Part shown: positions 37,955-46,800 of the stretch, in pieces
How positions within the stretch are numbered: the first letter of the stretch is position 1
Layout of the letters: each line of letters starts with the position of its first letter
Source of the DNA: JBMOUD01 sp049319665
GTDB lineage: Bacteria; Pseudomonadota; Gammaproteobacteria; Enterobacterales; Enterobacteriaceae
Assembly (NCBI RefSeq): GCF_049319665.1
Contig: NZ_JBMOUD010000001.1
Span: forward strand, 620,001-684,000
Direction of reading: 5' to 3'
DNA: 64,000 bases
Notes under the pieces: model-generated
What the model was told of the DNA's origin: nothing
Databases searched by the model: none
The model's input: only the letters and a program-made list of their open reading frames with translations
Made by a program: the position numbers and the translations under genes

Positions 37955-37983
37955 AAAAACCCACAATGCTGTGGGTTTTTTGC
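37955..37983 (+). terminator. Terminator after fadR
   Basis: A 10-bp stem AAAACCCACA/TGTGGGTTTT with loop ATGC and a T run. It lies between convergent fadR and ttcA and may serve both. Confidence 0.9.
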
Positions 37984-38037
37984 TTTTAAGCACGGCAACG
38001 TTTAGATGCTCAACGCGTTAACAAGAGAAGCGGCCTG

Positions 38038-38964
38038 CTATTTAATTTGCAATATATCCAGACGCTCTACCGCAAAATCCTCTTCTGCTTGCCAGCCAAC
38101 CGGTTGCAGCGGGATATCTTCACGGTCAAAGGCAATATCACCACCGTCAATGACTTCACCACCGTGTTGAATGGCTTTGAAATCAAACAAATTGGTGTCA
38201 TTAAGATGCGAAGGCACAACGTTTTGCATGGCCGAGAACATGGTTTCGATACGGCCAGGATAACGTTTATCCCAATCTTTAAGCATGTCGCTAATCACCT
38301 GACGCTGCAGGTTTGGCTGCGAGCCGCACAGATTACAAGGGATAATGGGATATTCACGGGCAATGGCAAAGCGCTCGATATCTTTTTCACGACAGTAAGC
38401 CAGCGGGCGAATAACGATGTGCTTGCCATCGTCGCTCATCAACTTCGGTGGCATCCCTTTAAGCTTACCGCCGTAGAACATATTCAGGAACAACGTCTGT
38501 AAAATATCATCGCGGTGGTGGCCCAGCGCAATCTTGGTACAACCCAACTCCGTGGCTGTACGGTACAAAATACCGCGGCGCAGGCGAGAACACAGCGAGC
38601 ACGTTGTTTTCCCTTCCGGGATCTTGTCTTTAACGATAGCGTAGGTATTTTCTTCGACGATTTTATACTCTACACCTTGCTCTTCAAGATAAGCCGGCAG
38701 GATATGCGCCGGGAAGCCCGGTTGTTTCTGATCCAGATTCACCGCTACCAGCGTAAAGTTTACCGGTGCGCTCTGCTGCAAGTTACGCAGAATTTCCAGC
38801 ATGGTGTAACTGTCCTTCCCGCCGGAAAGACACACCATAATACGATCGCCTTCTTCAATCATGCCGAAGTCAGCAATCGCTTTACCTACGTCACGACGCA
38901 GGCGTTTTTGCAATTTGTTCAGGTTGTACTGCTCTTTCTTATTAGTTGATTGATTTTCTTGCAT
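38038..38964 (-). CDS. ttcA: tRNA 2-thiocytidine synthetase TtcA
   Basis: TtcA thiolates C32 of certain tRNAs using ATP and an iron-sulfur cluster. The 308-residue protein has the PP-loop LSGGKDSYTML (about 46-56) and two CxxC pairs, CSLCSRLRRG and CNLCGSQPN. The start chosen is the ATG at 38964 (MQENQSTNKKEQYNLNKLQ), as in E. coli. The upstream in-frame sequence to 39006 belongs to the flanking island. ttcA is the Rac prophage integration site in E. coli, and an integrase remnant lies immediately upstream here. Confidence 0.96.
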   Translation of the reverse strand: MQENQSTNKKEQYNLNKLQKRLRRDVGKAIADFGMIEEGDRIMVCLSGGKDSYTMLEILRNLQQSAPVNFTLVAVNLDQKQPGFPAHILPAYLEEQGVEYKIVEENTYAIVKDKIPEGKTTCSLCSRLRRGILYRTATELGCTKIALGHHRDDILQTLFLNMFYGGKLKGMPPKLMSDDGKHIVIRPLAYCREKDIERFAIAREYPIIPCNLCGSQPNLQRQVISDMLKDWDKRYPGRIETMFSAMQNVVPSHLNDTNLFDFKAIQHGGEVIDGGDIAFDREDIPLQPVGWQAEEDFAVERLDILQIK

Positions 38965-39012
38965 TTTATTTTCCGTAAGACACCAAAAGGGGCAAAGTTG
39001 AGGCAAAGTGCA

Positions 39013-39504
39013 TTAAATAACCAATCTATCGTTTAGCATGCTCACTTGCTCCCCGTTCATCTCTGCGATCCACTTACCATATATCTCGTAGACCATTTGT
39101 GCATTGTCATGCCCCATCCGATCAGCGATAAAAGACGGGTTAGCGCCAGCCGTTAACAACCAGCAGGCAAAAGTATGCCGTGTATGGTACGGATTACGCC
39201 GCCGAATACCAGCGAGTTTTACAACAGCATTCCAGCGCGCGCCAATTGACGACAGAGAATAATAAGTCTTTTGCTCACCTTTAGCCGAACGCGGCATAAA
39301 AACGAAATGTAGTCGCTGCATTTCAGTTTTTCCGTATTCGCGGTGATGAAAGATGATTTCCGTCTTACGATGCAGAGTAGTTAACAGTCGCTGTGCTCGT
39401 ACCGGCCCCAGCAGCTTGGGCAATGCCGACCAAGTCGAACTCACTGCAGAAAACTGGACAAAACATTCTCGTATCCGCGCAGGAATCATCAGCGACCAGG
39501 ACAA
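39013..39504 (-). pseudogene. Tyrosine integrase, C-terminal remnant
   Basis: The last about 110 residues carry the tyrosine-recombinase catalytic region: RNPYHTRHTFACWLLTAGA (HxxR box), DRMGHDNAQMVYEIYGKW (second histidine and catalytic tyrosine). The N-terminal arm-binding and core domains and the first catalytic arginine box are missing, and the first about 45 residues do not look like an integrase. It lies directly upstream of ttcA, in the same place as intR of Rac, and probably no longer functions. Confidence 0.85.
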
Positions 39505-39562
39505 ATTAGATTACTTGCAGAAATAGAGATAGCCAGTTGTTGCTGCCCCTATAAATTTAATA

Positions 39563-40057
39563 TTAATTAACGTTTAACTCATCCGTTTTTTGATATTTAG
39601 TATAATATTCAGCTCTTTTGTCATAATAATAAGTTAAACAAGCTCCTTGAACAGTATAAAAGGCGTAGCTTTTATTTTCTGTTTGATAAGCTCTAGCTAA
39701 ACAATCTTCTTTAGCATAAATATCCCAGTTTTTTTTCGCAGATTCTATAGAGAATAAGAATTCTTTGTAGTTTAAAAGGTACGATTTGTTTCCTGGGTTT
39801 TTCTTTATTTTTTTTATAAAATTAGCATATTCTTTTTCATATGTTTTTTTTGCTTGCTCAGCAAGACTTAACATACAGTTTTGAACCCCAGCTGATACAG
39901 TTATGGCAAAACAATCTTTTACTTTTTTAGTTTTATAAAAAACATTGCTACCATCATCAGTTACGGTTGTGTTTAACGCATCATTATCAATGACTTCATC
40001 ATCTGAATAAGTTAATTGGGGAATGATTAGAATGAGGGTGAATATTAGCTTTTTCAT
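39563..40057 (-). CDS. LprI/DUF1311-type periplasmic protein, probable lysozyme inhibitor or immunity
   Basis: This 164-residue protein has a signal peptide (KKLIFTLILIIPQLTYS). A LprI-like (DUF1311) helical domain follows, with its conserved cysteines and aromatic pattern: DCFAITVSAGVQNCMLSLAEQ, AKKNWDIYAKEDCLARAY and GACLTYYYDKRAEYY. Members of this family inhibit lysozyme in the periplasm. Its ATG overlaps the muramidase stop (ATGA), so it would be translated with it. The logical role is protection of the producer's wall from that muramidase; this is inference. It is very AT-rich compared with neighbours, indicating transfer. Confidence 0.75.
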   Translation of the reverse strand: MKKLIFTLILIIPQLTYSDDEVIDNDALNTTVTDDGSNVFYKTKKVKDCFAITVSAGVQNCMLSLAEQAKKTYEKEYANFIKKIKKNPGNKSYLLNYKEFLFSIESAKKNWDIYAKEDCLARAYQTENKSYAFYTVQGACLTYYYDKRAEYYTKYQKTDELNVN

Positions 40058-40671
40058 TTCATATTATCCTTGATATGTTTTACTCTGCCTCTGTTTTTGT
40101 CATGGTTAAATAGGAAAGGCTTACTATTTATATATCTAATAACATTATCTTTATTATTGGTGCCAAAAACTGGAATTGCGCTGCTATATAGAACTCCTTG
40201 ATATTCCATATCTACTAAAACTTCTTTTAAAACTGGATGTAATTTCTCCCAAGTTACGATATTAATAATCTTTGCGTTATTTTTAACTTTATCGTAAAAG
40301 TATCTAGCATGGGAAACATACTCCCTATAAACTATTTCAAATAGTTGCTTTTGCTGTGACTCGGTGATTTCACCTATATTTTGTTTATTCTTTCTAACAA
40401 ACTCATCAGCTTGGCAGCCTTGCAATCTAGAACCTTTCACCAACTTCTCCACCTGCTCTTTACTCAACCCAGCAGACAAAAGAGTGCTTAAAATCTCATT
40501 TTTAGGGCGTTAACCTAAATCATAACCGCGCCCTATAGTCACTCCTGAACCAGCTTTTGTACAAGCAGCAGACTGAGCAGGCCAATGGATTTTCCTTGAG
40601 TAATACATGCTAGATGAATCATTATTCCCTTCCGCTCTAAATGTGAGAAGTCCTTCTCTGGGTTCAAGCAT
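40054..40671 (-). pseudogene. Pesticin-fold (T4-lysozyme-like) muramidase interrupted by an in-frame TAA
   Basis: Reading from an ATG at 40671, with a strong AAAAGGAG ribosome-binding site, gives 205 codons in one frame with a single TAA at codon 54 (40512-40510). Before the stop: MLEPREGLLTFRAEGNN (Glu14, catalytic position), SRKIHWP and SGVTIGRGYDLG (Thr45 and Asp51). After it: the helical C-terminal lobe, including ITESQQKQLFEIVYREYV and WEKLHPVLKEVLVDMEYQG. This is the pesticin C-terminal muramidase pattern, with the Thr-to-Asp spacing of that family. There is no signal or translocation domain. CAA to TAA is the simplest explanation of the stop. It overlaps the LprI-like gene by 4 bp. Confidence 0.82.
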
Positions 40672-40868
40672 AAGCACACTCCTTTTCCATGGTATGTTTC
40701 TAGCTGATCATATTTGATATGGGTGGGCAATGACAGAGCGAAATTCTGAAAATCAATGTGTAATTTTCTTTCCCAAAAACAAAGCTAATCATATGTAATT
40801 ATTTAACTATTTAGATGCTTGTTAACCGTGTTATTCTTACTCTTCAACATGGATGAGAAGGACTTAAC

Positions 40869-41153
40869 ATGGATAACTTCACCGTCAGGATAGCGCTGCG
40901 CAACGCCACTGCTGATGATTACGCTGAGCTTGATGCAAAAATGAAAGCCAAAGGATTCAAAACAACCATCACAGGCGAGAATGGTAAGGTTTATGACCTG
41001 CCTGCGGCGGAATATAATTATTCAAGCGGTTCAGATACCGTCGCCGGGGTTAATGATAAGGCGCGTGATATTGCGCAATCCGTCAAAGCTTTACCGGCTG
41101 TTATTGTTTCTAAAGTTGTAGCTCGCGCTTGGTCTGGGTTAACCAGTGACTGA
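40869..41153 (+). CDS. Small GhoS-like (PF11080) protein
   Basis: This 94-residue protein begins MDNFTVRIALRNATADDYAELDAKM and contains GFKTTITGENGKVYDLPAAEYNY. The pattern resembles the GhoS/DUF2622 family, a Cas2-like ferredoxin fold; E. coli GhoS is an endoribonuclease antitoxin. No GhoT-like small membrane toxin is visible nearby. It lies in the island between the muramidase and the second secreted-protein gene. The assignment is from memory of the family pattern. Confidence 0.6.
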   Translation: MDNFTVRIALRNATADDYAELDAKMKAKGFKTTITGENGKVYDLPAAEYNYSSGSDTVAGVNDKARDIAQSVKALPAVIVSKVVARAWSGLTSD

Positions 41154-41167
41154 TTAAATAATTGTTA

Positions 41168-41200
41168 AAGGTAACTGTATGCAATTGTTGCAGTTACCTT
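41168..41200 (+). terminator. Hairpin after the GhoS-like gene
   Basis: A perfect 10-bp stem AAGGTAACTG/CAGTTACCTT with a 13-nt loop lies 15 bp after the stop. It has no long T run. Confidence 0.5.
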
Positions 41201-41354
41201 GGATATTTTACGACAACCAATCAATGTGCCTCCTATATACGAATATGCCACTCATTGCCTCGTTATATAATGATTAAGAAATGGATTTTTATTTTTTAGC
41301 AGGTAAGATTAATAACTCTTTGGTCAGTTGGATGGATTTAAGGATAAATCAACA

Positions 41355-42251
41355 ATGCTTGGATTTTTTATTAAAAAAATAAAAGTAGTGAAAATAGTTA
41401 TTTCATTTTCTCTTCTATTGAACAGTGTTCTGCATGTTAGCGTTGTACAAGCGCATTCGAGTTATGTGAATGCAGGGAATGTACTGGTGTCATGGGACAT
41501 ACATAATTTCATTGGTCATTATCCACCTGGTGGAAAGTTAACGGATATAACGTTTAGATTTACTGTAAATAATGAAACCTTGCATGCCAGAGGCACTTAT
41601 TTCGCCCAGCAGTTTTATTTTGATACGCCTGAGGAAAATGGCGGTATCGCCTATACAGGTGTTCAGCCGCAACCCGATAGAAAAGGCCGACAATATCTCA
41701 AAGCTATATTTTCTACCTTTATCGCTAATTCAACATCGACCGATAAACGCTGTAGCCATGGGGCAGACGGCGGTCCAGGCGTCAGTTGTTACGCAGTCAT
41801 CCCTGCAACCTATGGCTATACCTATAAAATTTTAGTCCATAAATTAGCAGCACATACCTGGAGTGGTGAAATAGAAGAAAAAGAAACGGGAAGAAAAATT
41901 CATATTGGGACGTGGACTTTACCTGAGTATGTTGGTGATATTAAAAACTCAGGCGTAGGATTTAGTGAATATTATCTATATTACAAACCTGGCTATCCGC
42001 AATTTGTGACACCAAGTTGCGATAAAATTGCGAAAGTAAATGTGACTTTTGGTCCGGTGAGCACAACAAATTATGGCGGTGGTGTTGGCAATGTTCATAG
42101 TCCATATGAATATAATACTCAAGAATGCCTTGGCCATAAAAGTAAATACTCAAGCCGTACGGTAAAAGATAATGTTGAGTTTCCCGGTGGCAAAGTATTG
42201 AGTGCAGAAGGGCAGGAAATAAAACGTGGATTCGTTTCGCAAATTAAATAA
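41355..42251 (+). CDS. Secreted protein of unknown function, copy 2 of 2
   Basis: This 298-residue protein has a long N-terminal signal (VVKIVISFSLLLNSVLHVSVVQA). The mature part follows the order seen at 26002-26745: TYFAQQFYFDTPEENGG, IAYTGVQPQPDRKGRQYLKA, IFSTF, CSHGADGGPGVSCYAV, then FSEYYLYYKPGYPQFVTPSCDK. Sequence identity between the copies is low to moderate, so they are old paralogues or separate acquisitions. The start at 41355 follows AAGGAT. Function is unknown. Confidence 0.78.
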   Translation: MLGFFIKKIKVVKIVISFSLLLNSVLHVSVVQAHSSYVNAGNVLVSWDIHNFIGHYPPGGKLTDITFRFTVNNETLHARGTYFAQQFYFDTPEENGGIAYTGVQPQPDRKGRQYLKAIFSTFIANSTSTDKRCSHGADGGPGVSCYAVIPATYGYTYKILVHKLAAHTWSGEIEEKETGRKIHIGTWTLPEYVGDIKNSGVGFSEYYLYYKPGYPQFVTPSCDKIAKVNVTFGPVSTTNYGGGVGNVHSPYEYNTQECLGHKSKYSSRTVKDNVEFPGGKVLSAEGQEIKRGFVSQIK

Positions 42252-42531
42252 ATAACACTCATAATTAGCCCCAGTCTTGCTGGGGGTAATTGTTATGCCC
42301 GCCATATATGAAGAACCCGTGTTGACTAAAGCTAGCCGACTCATGGACGAGCTTTGTACTGCGCTATCAGATGGAAGGGCGCTGACCAACGTTTCTCAAC
42401 GTAAAAATCTGATCATTTCACCGTTTTTTATTCACAAATAACCGTTATCTTAAGGTTGTCAAAGACAACAGGAACGAGCCACTGCCTGGGTTGAAGATGA
42501 CATATCAGATCAAACAACGTTGGAAATCCAT
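42252..42531 (+). other. Spacer after copy 2, end of the island
   Basis: It has a CCCCAG/CTGGGG hairpin (about 42269-42285) after copy 2. A 48-codon open frame (42295-42441, MPAIYEEPVLTKASRLMDELC...) has a GGGGG sequence before its ATG but no recognised homology. Short T-rich sequence precedes the alginate lyase gene. I find no copy of the ttcA 5' end that would mark the far attachment site. Confidence 0.35.
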
Positions 42532-43884
42532 ATGCGCTATAAAAACAAATACATCAATATGCTGTCTTTATCCCGTTTGGCGGCAGGCGTCATGCTGGCA
42601 AGCATGGCGAGTTTTCCGCTATTGGCTGCCGAGCATCCCGATGGGCAACTGGCGTTTATGCAGGCTGCGCAATTGTCGGCTATCAAACAGCAGTTGCATG
42701 ATGGGCAGGCGGCTTCACAAACGCAGAGTGCTTACCAACATTTGCTCAAAGCGGCGGATGGCGCATTAACTAAACCTAATCCTAGCGTGACTGACAAAGG
42801 GTTGACGCCCCCGAGTGGCTCTAAGCATGACTATTTAAGCCTCAGCCCTTATTGGTGGCCGGACAGTAAAAAAGCGGATGGGTTGCCTTGGGTACGCCGC
42901 GATGGCAAGGTAAATCCGGCCAGCAAAAATGCGCAAAGTGATGGTGTACGTCTCGCGCAGTTTACTTCAGATGTACAGAATCTCACCTTAGCTTGGTATT
43001 TCTCTGGCAAGCAGACTTATGCGGATAAAGCGATCGGCATGTTGCGAACCTGGTTTATCAATCCCGAAACGCGGATGAATCCCAACCTCAATTTCTCACA
43101 AGGCATTCCCGGCATTGCTCCAGGTCGTAGCTATGGCGTATTAGACGGCCGTTATTTTGCTACACGGATTGTCGATTCATTGATACTACTGCGTGGTAAC
43201 GCCGCATGGCAGGCGCAGGATGAGCAATCAATGCAGCAGTGGATGCAGCAATATATGACCTGGTTGCAGAGTAATAAACTGGCACTCGAAGAGCGTAATG
43301 CTGAGAATAACCACGGCAGTTGGTACAGCACGCAGGTCGCAGGGATTGCCTGGTATCTGAAGCAGCCGCAGGTGATAAAAGAGATGTCCCAGTTGCTTGA
43401 GCATAAGCTTAACAAGCAATTTGCCGCCGATGGCGCGCAACCGCAGGAATTAGCGCGAACCCGTTCTTTCCATTACAGCTACTTTAATTTGCAGGCGGTA
43501 ACGTTGATGGCGGTGCTGGCGCAAAAAGAGGGCGTTGATGTTTGGCATTACCAAACGCCACAGGGCGGCAGTTTAATTAAATCTCTCGATTTTATGGCGC
43601 CTTATACTGATGATAACCGCCCGTGGCCATATCCGAGTCTGGACCGGGTGAGTGTGATTATCGTGCCATTCTTGTCTTGGGCGGATAATGCCTTGGGGCA
43701 ATCCCGTTACCAGCAACAGGTGAGGAGTGCCTCTTTCAATTTGCCAGAGGCGACCCATGGCGGGAAGCATAAAAACGACGGTAAAGGTGAAATTTTAGAA
43801 GCGGAGCAAGCCACTTGGTTGACTTCATTACCGGCTGGGACCACAGATTTTGTGGCCCCACATCCGGCGTTAAAAGCGCAGTAA
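42532..43884 (+). CDS. PL5-type alginate lyase-family protein
   Basis: This 450-residue protein has a signal peptide (LAAGVMLASMASFPLLAA) and an alpha/alpha-barrel alginate lyase domain. Typical blocks are LSPYWWPD (about 108), GRSYGVLDGRYFATRIVDSL, NNHGSWYSTQVAG (about 262, catalytic Asn/His/Tyr region) and RTRSFHYSYFNLQA (about 310). It would act in the periplasm on polymannuronate or a related uronan. No alginate synthesis genes are in the window. It converges with nifJ, 7 bp apart. Confidence 0.85.
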   Translation: MRYKNKYINMLSLSRLAAGVMLASMASFPLLAAEHPDGQLAFMQAAQLSAIKQQLHDGQAASQTQSAYQHLLKAADGALTKPNPSVTDKGLTPPSGSKHDYLSLSPYWWPDSKKADGLPWVRRDGKVNPASKNAQSDGVRLAQFTSDVQNLTLAWYFSGKQTYADKAIGMLRTWFINPETRMNPNLNFSQGIPGIAPGRSYGVLDGRYFATRIVDSLILLRGNAAWQAQDEQSMQQWMQQYMTWLQSNKLALEERNAENNHGSWYSTQVAGIAWYLKQPQVIKEMSQLLEHKLNKQFAADGAQPQELARTRSFHYSYFNLQAVTLMAVLAQKEGVDVWHYQTPQGGSLIKSLDFMAPYTDDNRPWPYPSLDRVSVIIVPFLSWADNALGQSRYQQQVRSASFNLPEATHGGKHKNDGKGEILEAEQATWLTSLPAGTTDFVAPHPALKAQ

Positions 43885-43891
43885 GTTTAGC

Positions 43892-46800
43892 TTATTCCCT
43901 CTCAGGTGCCGGGCTTTTACCTGCCAGCATCGCCAGGAAGTCGTATTTTTGCTGCAGGTCTTTTTCGGCAGCTTGATACAACATCTCGGCAACCTCGGGT
44001 TGCTGGGCGTTCAATCGGCGGAAGCGCTGCTCTTTATTCAGCGTTTCCGTCAGATTGCTATTCGGTGGGCGAGAATCCAGCGCCAGCGCAGCCTTACCTT
44101 CCTCACTACGACGTGGATCAAAGCGATAAAGCGGCCAGAACCCGGTGGCAGTCAACTGCTTCATCTGGTCATGGCTTAACGCCAGATCATAGCCATGCTC
44201 TTCGCACGGGCTGTAAGCAATAATCAGCGATGGCCCCGGATAGGCTTCAGCTTCCTGAATCGCTTTCACCGTTTGATTAAGCTGCGCACCGAGCGAGATT
44301 TGCGCCACATAAACATGACCGTACATCATCATGCTGACGCCCAAATCTTTACGTGCCTTACGCTTACCTTGCTCACCAAACTTGGTCACTGCGCCAAGCG
44401 GCGTGGCTTTGGATTGTTGGCCGCCGGTGTTGGAATAACATTGGGTATCGAGTACTAGCACATTAACGTTTTCGGTCAGACTAAGTACGTGGTCCAAACC
44501 ACCAAAACCAATATCGTAAGCCCAGCCGTCACCGCCAATCAGCCAAATCGACTTATCTACCAGATAATCAGCATCGGTTGCTAGCTGGCGTGCATCCGGC
44601 GTATTGACGTCCTGTAGCAAGGTACGCAAAGCGGTAATCGCCCGGCGTTTATCATCCACGCCTAAACGTTCATCGCGCAAGCTGCCTAATAGTTCAGCCG
44701 GAACATGTTCAGAGACGCTTTCCAGCAGACGCAACACGCGGCGGCGGTGTTGATCGACAGTCAGGCGGAAGCCAAGACCAAATTCGGCGTTATCTTCAAA
44801 TAGGGAGTTAGCCCAAGCCGGGCCGCGCCCTTCGGCATTTTTGGTATAAGGCGTAGAAGGCAGGTTACCGCCATAGATAGATGAACAGCCGGTGGCATTG
44901 GCAATCAGCAATCTGTCGCCGTAAAGCTGGGTCAACAGCTTGATATATGGCGTTTCACCACAGCCAGAACAGGCACCGGAATATTCAAACAGTGGCGAAA
45001 TCAGCTGCGAGGTACGGATATCAATGCGCTCTAACTGACTTACGTCGATTTCTGGCAACTGCAAGAAGAAGTCGTAATGCGCTTTCTCAGTGTCCAAATT
45101 CTCGATACGGTCGGCCATGTTAATGGCTTTAATCTGCGGATCCTGGCGGTCTTTAGCCGGGCAAACTTCAACACAGAGATTACAGCCGGTGCAATCTTCC
45201 GGGGCCACCTGCAAGACATATTTTTGACCGCGCATGTCCCGGGCTTTAACGTCTAGCGATTGCAACGTTGCTGGTGCATTCTCCAGCGCTTCGGGCTGAA
45301 CTACTTTGGCCCGGATAGCCGAATGTGGGCAGGCGGCAACACAGTGATTGCATTGCGTACAGAGATCTGGCTGCCAGATAGGCACCGCCTCGGCAATATT
45401 GCGTTTTTCCCATTGCGTAGTGCCCGTCGGCCAAGTGCCATCCGGCGGAAAGGCCGATACCGGCAGGGTATCGCCAAGGCCAGCCAGCATGGCGGCGGTG
45501 ACGGTTTTGACAAAATCTGGCGCGTGGTCGGAGACAATCGGCGGGCGTTTATGCCCAGACTCTGGAATGGCTTGTAGCGGCACTTCAACCAGTTGTTCAA
45601 GCGTGGCGTTCAGCGCCTGGCAGTTACGCTCAACCACTTCCTGGCCTTTATTACCGTAGCTTCGAGAAATAGCCTCTTGCAGATGGCGGGGGGCTTCATC
45701 ACCGGGCAAGATTTGTGTCAGGTGGAAAAAGGCCATTTGCATCACAGTATTAATACGTGCGCCCAAACGACATTCTCGGGCAATTTTGGCGGCATTAATC
45801 ACGAACAGTTTGGCTTGACGCTGATGCAATACCGATTGCACTTCCAGCGGTAAGCGCTGCCACACTTCATCGGCACTAAATGGCGTATTGAGCAGGAAGA
45901 TCCCTTGCGGGCGCAGCCTTTCTGCCATTTGGTATAAATCGATAAATTGCCATTGATGGCAGGCAACGAAATGCGCCTGGCTGACCAGATAAGCAGACTT
46001 GATCGGCTGCTCGCTGACCCGCAAGTGAGAAACGGTTAATCCACCGGCTTTTTTCGAGTCATAGACAAAATAGCCCTGCGCATTGAGCGGGGTATTATTG
46101 CCGATGATTTTAATGTTGTTCTTGGTGGCAGAAACTGAACCATCGCTGCCTAATCCATAAAACAGCGCTTCCAATGACGCTTGTGCGGGTATTGTTTTAT
46201 CGCTTTGCGGCAAAGAAAGACCGGTGACATCGTCGTAAATGCCAACCGTAAAGCGTGGGCGTGGTGCGGCAAGCTGCAACTCATCAAAGATTGCTAATAC
46301 ACAATCGGGGCCAAACTCTTTGGATGATAGCCCGTAACGTCCGCCAATCACGCGCGGCATAGTGCTGCGCTCACCGCGACTGTAAGCCTCGCCTAACGCG
46401 GTCATCACATCCAGATATAACGGTTCTGCTAATGCACCGGGTTCTTTAGTGCGGTCAAGCACTGCAATATGGCTGGCAGTGTCTGGCAGACAGGCTAATA
46501 AATGTTCGGCGCTGAATGGGCGATAGAGTCGTACCTTTAGCACGCCAACTTTTTCGCCGCAGGAGATGAGATGGTCCACGACTTCTTCGCAGGTGCCTAC
46601 TGCCGACCCCATCACGATAATTATCCGTTGTGCATCGGCCGCGCCATAATATTCAAAGGGTTGATAGCGACGACCTGTCAAGCCTGCAAAGGCACTCATC
46701 GCCTGTTCAACATGCTGATAAGTTTGGTTATACCAAGGATTTGTTGCCTCGCGAGATTGGAAATACGTATCTGGGTTAGCCGACGTACCGCGTACTACTG

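Noticed and set aside
40539..40730. 63-codon minus-strand frame (MPTHIKYDQLETYHGK...)
   Set aside because: It is a shadow of the muramidase gene in another frame. The lysozyme-like frame has the catalytic motifs and the ribosome-binding site.
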